A stretch of 64,000 nt of DNA from Dromaius novaehollandiae (lineage: Eukaryota > Chordata > Aves > Casuariiformes > Dromaiidae), in assembly GCF_036370855.1 (NCBI RefSeq), contig NC_088113.1, forward strand, positions 17,752,501-17,816,500. The letters run 5' to 3'. Shown one piece after another: positions 28,418 to 41,000 of the stretch (position 1 is its first letter; each line of letters begins with the position of its first letter). The notes under the pieces are model-generated. The model saw only the letters and a program-made list of their open reading frames with translations. It was not told the DNA's origin and did not search any database. The translations under genes were made by a program, and so were the position numbers.

Positions 28418-31400
28418 CTGGAAATGAGAAGAGCAGATAAATCAGAACATGTCAATGCCCACGGATAATCCAAAATTTCTGAGAAAAAACATGTAAGGTA
28501 AGAAGCAAGCGACTACGGACATGAAGCTATCAAACGGTGCTACCGGATCAGAGATATTTTTAATTATTATTTATAAATAGCAGCTGAATAATCAAAAGTT
28601 TTCAGTGACATTTAATATAGGTATATTAACAAAACAAAAAACAACAAAAAACCACGCACTGATCTTATCTTTAGGAAGGCACTACTGACAGGTAACCCCA
28701 CAAACCAAACCGAAAAAGCCAGACAGTATTCTCAGTATCCTTCCCAAGGTTGGCATACGGGTCCCCAGGGTGGCCTCTGGAGTTCCTGCTGAGCTGGGGA
28801 GCAGTCCTATCCACCTGACGAGGCCTTCAACAGTGTCTTGTCTCCCCTGCGATCTTCGCGGCAGGGTGCCACGAGCTCTGCCTTTTGCTGGCAACAGCTG
28901 CAGCCAAGCCCAGGATTATGTTAGGAAGCAGCTGCTCTGGACACTCCCAGACGTTCGCTAATGATCTCTGAATTCCTCTATCGTTCCACAACACTTTCTC
29001 CTCTGGTAGTTTGCCACACAAACTTGTAAGAGAAGCGAGTAGCACACTACTGTTTGTCACTTTGAGGAACAGAAGGAAGGCCATCAGGTTTCTCTGGAGA
29101 TGCCCACATCCTTTCTGCAGCCAGATAGGGGATGATAAGTTTGCAGAGCAGCTCCCCTGGGTTTAACTCCAAGGCGTTTTCATTTGCAGAAAACACAGTT
29201 CTGATGGGATACATACCAAAGTAACTCTTACAGGGCTGTTTGGTTCTTTTACACAAGCAAGGAAATCTTGGAGGGCTTTGAAGCCATCAGCCACCCGCAA
29301 CGGCAGGAATATCGTCCGGTAACACGGTGCCTCTTTCAGTAAAGACTAGGCTTTGACCACCTCCTGTGTGCTCTAGGACACGCGCTAGAAAGTTTTTGGC
29401 AGTAACAGGCTTGATGCTGGCAGAAGGACACGGTCCAGCGAGGACAGCTGAAGACAAGCACCCGTCAGAACAGCAACGACCCAAAAAAAGCTCTGAGGCG
29501 GCGTCCTGCTCTTCCTCCCCGGCCGGGCGGCAGCGGGCGCAGTGCGGCACCGTCGCCAGTAGGTGGCACGCGCAGACCAAACATTCAACTTCCATCTCAA
29601 CTTTAAAGTCGGGAGTATTTCTGCAGTCACCTGTGGCCAATACCTTCTTCTACAGGCGTTCATATGGCTAATGAGGGTGTTCTGGGTGGTCGGAAACTGA
29701 GTATTTGAGACTTGTCTATTGGACTGCTATTTCTCCCCACATTTCATTTACTTGAATTCTCTACGTCCTTTCAGAGTGCTTAACAGGAGAGCTCCAAATA
29801 AGAGCACACCAGACTTGAGAAAAGCCAAAAATATTTACAGGGCAAGAGCCATGCGCAACAGTTGCTGAGAACCACACTCGAAATCCTCCACATGTCAAAG
29901 TAATCTATTTATGATCAGTGTACATTACTGACTAAGAAAGCAATCAAACTTGTGTTGGAAATTACCATCTCCCAGCTAGTGTTACGCTACATTCAGCGTG
30001 GCTTTTCCTGCTTCAGCACAACACTAAATAAAGTCAGACTTTAGTTTCTCAAGCAAGTTATCCATCAAACCAGAAAACATCAAATCATTAGAGTCTTGTA
30101 GTTAGGAGACCTGTTTACAGGCTGGATTTTCAAAGGAATATTTTAACACACTTGTACAAATTAGGTGCCTAATTTCCATCAATTTCAACAGATGCTAGAG
30201 GATGCAGGATAGCACAGGATGCTAACTAAATTTTGTCAAATATCTACAAATTAATACTAATGAGTCTATAGAAAGAATGCATTTTTAATATGCAGAAAAA
30301 GTAGTATTAGTAGAGTTTCTCAGTAGAAATTCAAGCCTGATTTTATTTTTATAGACTGTAATATTTTAAATGCAAAGATAAAGTTTCAAGTGCCTTTTTA
30401 AAGAGACAGAGCTATGCCACTCCTGTGGCATATAAGGAGTTAAAATGCTTTTTGGTAACTTCCAATTAACCCATTCAGACATAAAAGTCTAAAACAGACA
30501 GCAACCTGTTTTGCTGAATTTTGAAACAGTGCAATTACTACTTAGAGGTGATTTTACATGTAATTAAGATTCAGTATTCCTAGACATCAAAAGCTTACAT
30601 TTACAAATCTGTGTCTAAGCAGTGACAAACCTTATTTTCCACACTCCTTGTAATATGCCTTAACTACAAACTGCATACAAATGGTGACAAGTGGAGCTCA
30701 ATTTAAAAATGTCAAGTGACACAGTAGCAAAAGCACAGCTGTGAGTTTATCAGATCAAAAGCAGCTGGTTCTTAATTAAACACACAAAAAGATTAGATTT
30801 CCAGGGAACCTGTAGTTAATTGGTTAACCAGTAAATGATTAATCTAGGATAACTAAATTAGTCAGATTTAGATGAAAAACAAAACAAGTGTTCGCACTAG
30901 ATGTAAAATATATTCCGTAACCTAAGCGACATTAACAGACTGTTAAGGTTGCACAGTTGAGCATCTGTAAGTAGTCAATGCCACTGCATGAGATACTTTA
31001 ACATGGTCCTCAGAGATCGTATCATTTATATAAATATCTATCTTTGTAAAAGTATAGCATTCTGCATGTTTTATAATTTTAAGCTACATTTATAAATAAA
31101 GCCTTTAATACAATAACTTGTTAACTTGTATAAATATAAAAGACTTACTATTCCCAATATAAGCATTTTGATGGCCCTCAAAACTCAAAATTACTTAAGT
31201 GCCCAGGAGGCTTGAGTTTTTCTCTTATAAATAAAAATAAGATTTACTACTATTCAGATTATTCTGTAACATTTCTTATCAAGCACAGGGAAGTTATTGC
31301 TCCCAGCAACTCATTATAAAAAAAAAGATGAATTCTTCTGAAACAAGAGGCTTTTCTAGAATACAAACTGATTTAGTAGCAAAATTCAGGATGCTCAGAA

Positions 31401-33990
31401 AGTAATACACAGTTATAAAAATATTCTTATCAGATACAAAACTTTGCAGGGAAAAATCCTCAAGTTATGGAAAGAGTTTTTAAATCCTGTTAATGACAAT
31501 CTTCAAGAAGATTTTACTCTTTTTAAGCATTAGAAAAGCCTACGTTTTCAACATCTTCCGCATGGAAAACAATTTTATACCATTTGATATTTATTAAATG
31601 GTTTACAAATACAGCAGGTAGTCTACCAGTCAACCTGAATTTAAATGAACATTAAACTAATCAAAAAAACTGAGCACACTAATAACTTAGTTAGCAGAGA
31701 CATTTTTAATTTTTAAAAGGCTGGCTTGACTGATAGGAACAGCAAAGGATATACAAGAACATCAAAATTCAATTGAATTGGTCAAACTGATCCACTGTAG
31801 ATGTCTCTTCCAAAACCATGAAGGTTCAAAAAAGCATAGACTTGAGAGAACAGCAATAGCTTTCTAATATGCCTCAAGTTCCATGAATCAGAGACTATGA
31901 CGACTCAAATGTATTATCCCTATGTCATGAAATTAGTGCTAAAAATTGACTCTAGTTTTGGAGCATATTTCAAACTAGGGAAGAAAGCTCTGAACAGAAA
32001 GATTGTTAGAGAGGCTGATGGAGCAAAACCACAGGGTATAAGGATTACACTGTACCTCTGTCCCTGATCCAGAGCCCGGTGAATCCACTTTCCTTTTCTT
32101 TCTGGGACCGATAGCAGCTAGCGCAGTCAAGTTGGCATCCCTCTGTCTCATCTGTGCTAGCTCCTGTTGCTGCATCTGCATTTGCAAGAAAAAGAATAGT
32201 TAATGATTTTTCTTTAAACTTCAAAAGAAAAGTTTATGTTAAGGTGAAAACTTACCTCCTTGGCCTTCTGTTTCAACCTAAGCTGTTCTGGATCTTCTTG
32301 TCTAGATCGAGACTATGTTGATGAAGGATGCAGGGAAAGGTCAGCGAAGAAGAAAGAAAAAACAACTCAGTTACGAAAGCAGGTACAGATGATACATTTT
32401 ACATAACTTTTGAAAGCAAACTCTATTGCCTAACAGTATTAACACACATTTGCCAATTAAAATGTTTTCCTACAATAAACCAATCCTCTTAGTTTCTTGT
32501 CTCTCTGAGTTAAGCAACAAACAGAGAAAACAGAAGGAACTTCAAGACAGTCTTTCATCCATACTCTCACATAAGGCAAGATTAATTATCATCAAAAAAA
32601 TTCTGACTGTTGTTTTTTTCATCCATTCTTTAGACCTGCAAAATACATGATTCTATCTAATTCAATATGCAAGTATCCTTAAAAAGTTAAGGTTTTTTCC
32701 AGTGATTAACCTATGTCTTCCCTGTTGCACTTCAGGTGCAGCAGACAGAATTATATAAATATGTGAAATATAGTTTCACAGAGTAAGGTAATGAAGACTT
32801 AGGTCTTTGCATCAGTCTTCTTTCCTTTGAAATAAATGGATTTACTCTCTAATCTTACTTCACAGGTCACCTTTTCTGAACCTCCACATTGCTTTCCTTC
32901 TGAAGTCTTTGCTGCAAATCTTTCTTGGTAAGCAGGACCCAAAACTGGACAGAGTATTCCAGCTCAGATCTAACAGGAACTGAGTGGAATGAAGGTGTTA
33001 ATTCACCTGTCTTATGTGAAAAGATTTCAGTATAAATCAGACTTTGACTTTATAAACTCATACTGGATCCTAAATCCAATAAAAATCCTGGTTTGTTTTG
33101 CAGATTGTCTCATCCAGAGCTCCTGCCCAGTTAGTCATATTCATCCTATATTTGGAGCACTGAGTACAATCACTAAGTCTAGTGGTTACATATGTACTTA
33201 CATCAACTGCTTTCTATTTATTGTATTTCTCCAACTTGTCAAAATTGTTCTGAATTCTATTCCTATTCTCCAAAATACTTGTAACCTTTCTATTCCATCT
33301 AGGAGTATTAGTAAGCTATAATACATAGATTCATCTTTTTCACTATGAAAAGTGCAAAGATTAATTTTTAAGACCCACTTAAATTTCAGAAAATGCAACG
33401 AGAATAGCAAAGAAGCTATCTCACTTGGTTTACCATGGAAAGCAAAACAGAGCTGTAGCTAAAAACCCCGTTCATCAAGCTCTATCTTTGAAGATTACAG
33501 AATCTTCCCCTTCATTGCATGTCCTTTAGAATGAAAAGGAACTCTGTACTTTTGACGTCAAAAATGACACTTTGCAAATTTAAGCGTGAAATCCAAGCAC
33601 TTGCCTTTGCTGCACGCATTAAAATTTCCCTTTCTTGTTCATCCTTACGCTGCTTTTCTATTTGATCAAGTTGTTCAAAGAACTTGAGCTGTGCTCGAAC
33701 ATCACTTGCTTGTTCATATCTTTCATCATCCTGAAAACACGGCAAATATGTTTCTCATTACATATCTTAAAAACAAAGCTGTTAGCTTGTACTGTACTGT
33801 AGAAGAATATATACATTTAAAACTCAAATGTTCACTTTGTCCTTTTCAAACAAACAAGTGTATACTTAAACCAGTCAAACCAGCTAGAACTCTTAAAAGC
33901 ATTTTGTTCTATTCCATGAATTCATCGGATTTTGACTTTTAAACTAACATCATCATAGCTTTAACCTCACAAACATACTTTAGTTGTTGG

Positions 33991-34033
<43 letters not shown>

Positions 34034-37000
34034 GTTTAGGCATTTGCATCTATTAAAAATACACGTCTGTCAGGCAACAGTCTCTTGAGAATTAAAAGCA
34101 GTGCTCCCTAGTCCCACCATCCATCTCAGCAGCATTAACATGTGCAGACTGCTCATCCTAATAAGACATGGCCACTTGCATGAGGAATGGGTGACTGCAG
34201 TAGCTCACAACGTTCAGGTACTTCTTCCCATACAAAGTGCCTTCATTAACATGGGTTATCATCAAAATGGAGCAGAAAATATTCTTCTTCTGTGGGCTAA
34301 CACTGGGGGAGCAGGGATACCAAATGGTACAGCCTCCATGCCAATTATTGCTGCATCCTCTCCTTCCTAAGGCAGTTACATAATTGGGCTTCCATAATTC
34401 AGAGTATACCTTTTTTAGAAGGTCAGTACAGTCAAACAATATTTCCCTTCTAGAAAATATTAACTGTGTGTTCAGTGATTCACCTCTCTCCCCTGAGTCT
34501 CCTTCCAGTACCTGGTGGGCTTATACAGACTGGATTGTAGAAATGAAGGAACACACAGACACTAGACCACCACCACACACACCAGCATGGGCAAAAATCC
34601 CAACCAACACATGCTTCTAGAGATAAGTTTCTATGTGCAGTTTAGCAGGAGATCAAAAACCTGGCTGGTAAAGATGCTGTACACTATACTGTACACTTGA
34701 AGAAAGAAAATTAGAAATAGCATATGCATCCATCATATCTTCAGCTTTACAATGGGAGATGTGATGCTGAACCTACGATACGGAGTATAATGCTCAGGTG
34801 TCGCAAACCAGACTAAAGACCATCTTTTTTCTGCCTATACGACTGTGCAATCATCGAACAGACTCTAAACATATGACATAATAAATAAAACCGGGGGGGG
34901 GGGGGGGAGGATAGAGTTCCTCTGCATTTGTTTTTAAAACACTTTGTACACACAAGCTGAAGCCTTCTAGTCATCCACCTGTATTAATATCTTAATTTAA
35001 GATGAATCAGTTGAGGAGAATAAATGAATAAATGAGGAGAATAAATGAACTTTGTAGAATGAAGAACATCTGAACACGTGCATTAAGGCCAATATGATAG
35101 CCTGCTGAATGATAATATTTGTACAATTAAAGTTACCTTGTAAGAAATGTTCTTTTGTTGAGCAGTCTCTGATAATTTTTCCACTAGGTTTTGTAGTCTT
35201 TGCTGTGTAGCATGTGATACATAGCTAACTACATCAGGATGGATTTCTGTTATTCCATGTTTTTTACCTATGATCAGAATAAAAGTCAGTTGTAAAAGAT
35301 GATTTTACAATACAGCTAAACATCTGGCTGATCTAAACCATGGAAATTTAAATGCTGTTTGCAAAATAAGGCTTTCATGTATTTCTCAGACAAGCATTAA
35401 ACAGGAAATGGTATAAATGTAAAAGTTTTTATTAGCTTAACAAAATTCACAACATATTACTAAAGGCTGTATGCTGCAATATAACAAATAAATGAAGAAT
35501 GGTTTCCAGTACAGCAGCAATTGTAAACCGGTAAGTAAATGAGATACAATGGTTACTACTTTCATAAGCTGAATGATTGCCCACAAGCACCAGAATACAC
35601 AAAACATAAGTACTCTAGCAAGTTTCAAAATATTCAAATCAATTTCTATGGAAAAAGGCCTTCTATTAAACCCAAGATTAGTGAAATTTCCATTTATTAC
35701 AGCTCAAAATGCATCAACATACCTATTTCTAATATCCTTCTTTGTAAAGGTGCTGAGAAGAGGAAGGTTTCGTCTTTACAGGACCTTGTTAACGTGCCCA
35801 CTAGCTCAGAGTTTGTTGCCAATATCCGAGCGCTTTCCTCCGATAGGTTGACTCCGGCCATCGATGCAACATCATTGATGTCATCATCATCCCTTAGGAA
35901 AGGAAAATTAATTACAATCATAACATTTAGGGCTTATATCTACACATGCTGCTACAACACAACTATACATAATAAAAGTTTGACAACAAATTGCTTAGAT
36001 CAAAAAGCAACTTTTAAAAATGCGTTTGTATACTATAGAAAACACAATAAACCTGGATATTTTATTTCATTTCTGCATTTTATTTTGTAATAAAAGCAAA
36101 CTAATGTCATTTGATTCCAAAGAACAGCACTAGAAGTACTTCTGCAATTTTGCACTTCCTGACTGTTTCTCTCAAGATCCTTTCTTCTGTAAAATTTTAA
36201 TGTATTGAAAACCAAGAGACTAGACAGATCACTACCACAAAGCAATAATAAACTGCACGCATCACTGTAAGACAGGCTACACATCAGAACAACCTGAGCA
36301 GGGTTGGGAGGAGCAGATGAATAAATTTGATTTGCTTGTCCAGACAAGAACTGTTTGTAAGGTTGGGTATTTACCCTCAGTGCCAGCTGAATGCTAGACC
36401 AGTCTGGCACAAGTACATCCACAGATGTTTGTAAAAGTCTTTAAGAAAGTAGCACACCTGGTCGCAGAAAATCCATCCCTATTTCTTGCGAGTTTGTCTA
36501 GCCTGATTCAGTGCCACTGGAATAAATGGAAAGGCTCCCACTGAGTTCAGTGGGCTGTTCAGGCCATATGAGCATGCATACATATTTGGTTCCTTACCTA
36601 AAAGAACCTCCCCCAGGCTCTTTCAGTTTATTTTTCTGAGCAGCAGCTACTTGTGTTGAGACAGTGGCAATAGCTTTGTTTCCAGGTAATACTGTTGGTT
36701 TTACCACAGGTACTGCAAGAAAGAAAGAAAAAAGATTGGTATTCCATACATCAAGTTTGCATCAGAGTTCAGATTTACAAGCTAGTCATGGGCAGTAGTG
36801 GCAACAAAGTCTGGCACAAAGATTTTCCCTCAACAGTGTCTGTCAGCACTTCACCCATCTGAAACAGGACCCATATAAACACTTCTAGTACCTAAACATT
36901 TTCTGTGGCTGTAAATGCTACCCTGGTTAATTTGTACCCCAGCCACTATGGCACCACACACTGAAGGGTTTACCAGTATAGTACAATAGCCGTCAGAAAG

Positions 37001-37973
37001 CTACAGAGCACTTAAGAACCGACATTCACAAAACAAACTTTGGTATATGCTGTATTAATAACATTAACTAAGTATCTTGACTTCTTACCTGTCTGAAGTT
37101 GATTCAATTGAATTTGTTGAGGAGTAGTAAGCATAATACGACTATGTGGTTGCCGCAGTGCTACCATTGGTGTCTGTGTCAACGTCACCTGTGGAGGCCT
37201 TATCAACGTCCCTGTTTTTTGAGACTGTTGGATAACCTACAAATAGGTGGAAAGGAAAGAAATGTAAACAATCTGAGAAACTACTACAAAGAGGAGGCTA
37301 AGAATCAGGTGGGAAGGACAAACCCTTACAATCAACTTTTAGATTGTCGTTGTGTAAACACATCTGTCCATCAGTCTAGGATTAGCATATTTTGAGGCAT
37401 TTTAAAAGAAAAATTTTACCTCACAGAAAAATTAATATTCCAGTTGTGATGTAAAAATAATCAACAATCCATTTCTATTAAAAATTCACATGTAAACACA
37501 AAAGATCCAGCTAAATTTTTCACAGATGGTTTCTACACACAGACCTGACAAACTAGACCTGTCTGAACCAACTGTAGAACTAGAAATAATGGAGACATGG
37601 TACAGATAGTCCAGCTGGTTCTAGGTGTTCTGTCTTCATCCAAAAACAACATAAGCCACACCTGCGCAGCACTGCACCATGGGTTTGTTAGCTTGGGCTC
37701 AGTCTCATACGACTACAGCCATACTGCTTGTGAAGCTGAACTCAAAAGCAGGGCTACATCGCACCACGTGGAAATTAACAGTTCAAGTCAGCCAGCAGAG
37801 CAGGTACCTCCGGATCATGCTCTACTCTACAGTATAGAAAGGGCTGAACTTCCATGTAGGTATTCAGAGACTGACTTGAAATAACTGAAAAATATGACCA
37901 CATTTTAAAATCTGCTTATTAACTGTTTTCCAGTTTGCCTGTCGAGCTGACATACGCACACCCCTATATATAT

Positions 37974-38020
<47 letters not shown>

Positions 38021-41000
38021 GAATTACTGAACTCAAAACATGGTTGTAAAGCTAACAAAAAGGAAACTCCTCTTTTTAGCATGATTGCCAACTGCACTCA
38101 GCATAACTTGCTAACTTGAAATTCAATGCTACAATCAGAGCCACTTATGTAAATGAGTCTTCTGGCCTTGACTAGTTTTCAGAAATTCTTTTTTTGCAGA
38201 AGTTTGAAAGTAATCTACAAACTCTCCTTATTTCACAAATTCAATTTCCCTAATTTTGCAACTCAGTTTATTTTTGCTACTATTTCATATTTTAGTGCTT
38301 TTTTAGTCAACGGCCAAACATGCAAGCCGTTCGCCTGTAAACCCAGCACTATGAGTTAGTGAATGTTCATTTCTTAATCCTTCTGTAGGTTCCTAACTCT
38401 TTTGTAGATAATACCTAGGTTATAGAGTTAGTAAGACCAATATAATCATTAATTTTTCTTTCAAGGTAAGTGCCAAAATACTTTTTAAAACCTGGATTGA
38501 TAAAAGTGATCTCTCCTACTCATTTTATAGGAAAACTTCTGCATAGAGAAAGTCAGACAGCAAAGTGGCAAGTGTTCTATAAGGAACATTCAAATATTAA
38601 GCAGCAAAAAAAACCCTATCAAGTTAATCACGTATATTAATTAATACATATTCAACAAAAAGTTTACACTTAGTGCTCTGCTATCAGAAGAGGAGAAAAA
38701 GTGATGCTGGACAACATACTATTTTGATTTGGTTTTCAATAGTTTATCTGCTGTCCTGAACAAGACATCTTTTCTCCTGTTCTGGGTTAATTTGCTGTTA
38801 GACTTATGAAATGGGACACAGAAGATCCTTCAGGACCCCGCTTTCTCATGGACATGCAGTGATTGAGAGAATCTACCAATATTTCATGCTAAAATAGGAC
38901 ATAACATAACACTTTAATGAAGAACTTTTTTTTTCCTTAGTAGCTACTTTCTCTAAAGGGTTCATAAAGGTCTCCAACTGAGCTAAATCACTAATTTAAG
39001 AAGAAAAGTCACTGTGCTCTGAAAAAACAACTGTGCAGTAACAGAAGACGCTCTTCGGCTTACATACCAGTGGCGTAGACTGCCCTTGTTTGCTAACGCC
39101 AACTTGTGTAGGCTGAGTTAGGCTGATTACAGGTTGTTGGAGAGTACTCGTTACAGTTGCCGTGGCCTTCCCTGCTGTGCGCTGAACTGAGGGGCTTAGC
39201 ATCACCGCCGTAAGTGCAGTTGTTGCTTGCGTTGTGGGCTGTTGCTGTTGACTTTGCTGAATGAAAGCTGCAGAGTCTGGTGTTAACTGTCTCAAGGCAG
39301 GTAAACTCCTCTGAAAAGAAAGAAGGAAAGAATTTGCTTAAATGTTTTCATCCCAGATCACAGATGAAAACATTAATTATAAAAAGCAATGCATTTCATT
39401 TCTGTCAATTGCATCAGTCTGGACGCACCTCTGCTTTAGAGCAGAAAATGCGGTAGCAGTGCACACAGAAATACCCTGCTACTTCACATTTAAAGCTACA
39501 CTGAATGACAGTACCTTTAGCTGTAGGAACTTGGGTATCATGGGCATCTAGGTTATATAAAACCCACCTGGAACCTTTAGTGTGTATTTAACAGTCAAAG
39601 CCCATGCTGCCTTCCTTGATTGTGTTCTTATCTATACGCCAAGCAAAAACATTTGATAACTTAAAAGACATACTGGAACACTGCTTGAAGATTTCAGAAT
39701 AACGGAGACCACAGTGCTTTACTGGATTCTTACGTTATTTATTTTCTTATGGTAAGGATTCCTAATGAACAGTTCAAAGTTGAACAAGCATTTAAGAACT
39801 CAGAAAGGTCAGCATGAAGACTGCACACACAACTATCACTACATCCCTTGACTATACATTAGTCAAGCAGAGTTACACTATTATGATACAGTGCTATTGT
39901 ACTTTCTCTGATTTTCAGAGATGTTTCAGAATAAACAATATTTTAAGAGGTGTCCAATCACTATAAAATTTATGCCACATGGTATTTATTATTGAGAGGT
40001 GACAAGTTTCCTGTTTATCCATACAAAGAGGTTACAGCAGAGGCATTGAAGCATGAGTTTGTTCAGAAGATAGTTTTCTGTATCATTCAATCCCTAGCTC
40101 TCTTTCCAAGACTAAGAAGAGATAATAGATCAATTCATGGGTTTGGTGCTACAGAAAAAAAGCTGCTTATAAGCAACAGAAAAAAAAATCCTCGCTTTCA
40201 GATTTCTCAGAAAAGCTACAACACCACAGTGAAAGTTATATTATTGACTGTGCTAATCAATCATACTGAAAAATTCTTGGAACCAAAAGGGAGAAATATT
40301 TTTAACGAAGCAAAAGTCTAACCAGGCACCATTTAAAACATCCACTTACATGACTGTAGAATTCCATCTGTATTATTAAAAGACGAGCTTCTGTTTACTG
40401 CTGCAGATACATAAGCACAGAAAAATATATGGACGAAGTAACACAAATTACCTTCAGGAAAGGCACAAGGTAAGGTTGAGGTGAAGAATTAAGTTCTCTG
40501 TACAGCCTACTGGTAAAGTCTTCTGCTTCAATTTTTCCATCCTTCAAAACAGAAAATCCAAGTGAATGAACTTATAGACATTAACTTTTTAGTTATCTGT
40601 AGTTTCATAGTAGTATCAGCTCTCTGAATGCGGTTGTAAAGGGTAATTTATGCCAGCCACAGGGAACCAAAAAGCTCAGACAGCCAAATATCACATTTTA
40701 CAGAGTAAAATTAAACTACTTAATTGATGTTAACTAGTAAGTCCTATGTCCCCATTTTCCTTTTTTTTTTCTTTCTTCTTCTTCCTGTCTTTCAGTTTGT
40801 GTTTCAAGAAACATATATTCAATGGTTTTCACTGTCACAGAAAAGAACAAGAATGTACTACCTGTACGCCAAGGGCTAGATGGAACCTATAGGAATGTTT
40901 CATCTGACCTGCAAGCAACCAACTATCCAATAGCTTGGAATAGCCTGGCAGCCCAGTCCCTAGTGCTCTCTTTCCCAAAGGTATTACAGTTCCTCCACTT

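Larger units (their letters stand above)
28418..32055 (-). other. TAF4: TAF4 last intron
   Basis: About 3.6 kb, mostly AT-rich. It contains an unexplained GC-rich block at about 28.68-29.66 kb and a possible ancient interspersed repeat near 30.12-30.22 kb. No other exon was recognised. Confidence 0.8.

Noticed and set aside
29287..29640. 117-codon - frame in the GC-rich block of the last TAF4 intron
   Set aside because: Contains Cys pairs but no recognisable zinc finger or family; kept only as a composition anomaly. An endogenous retrovirus fragment was considered, but no terminal repeats or typical motifs were seen.
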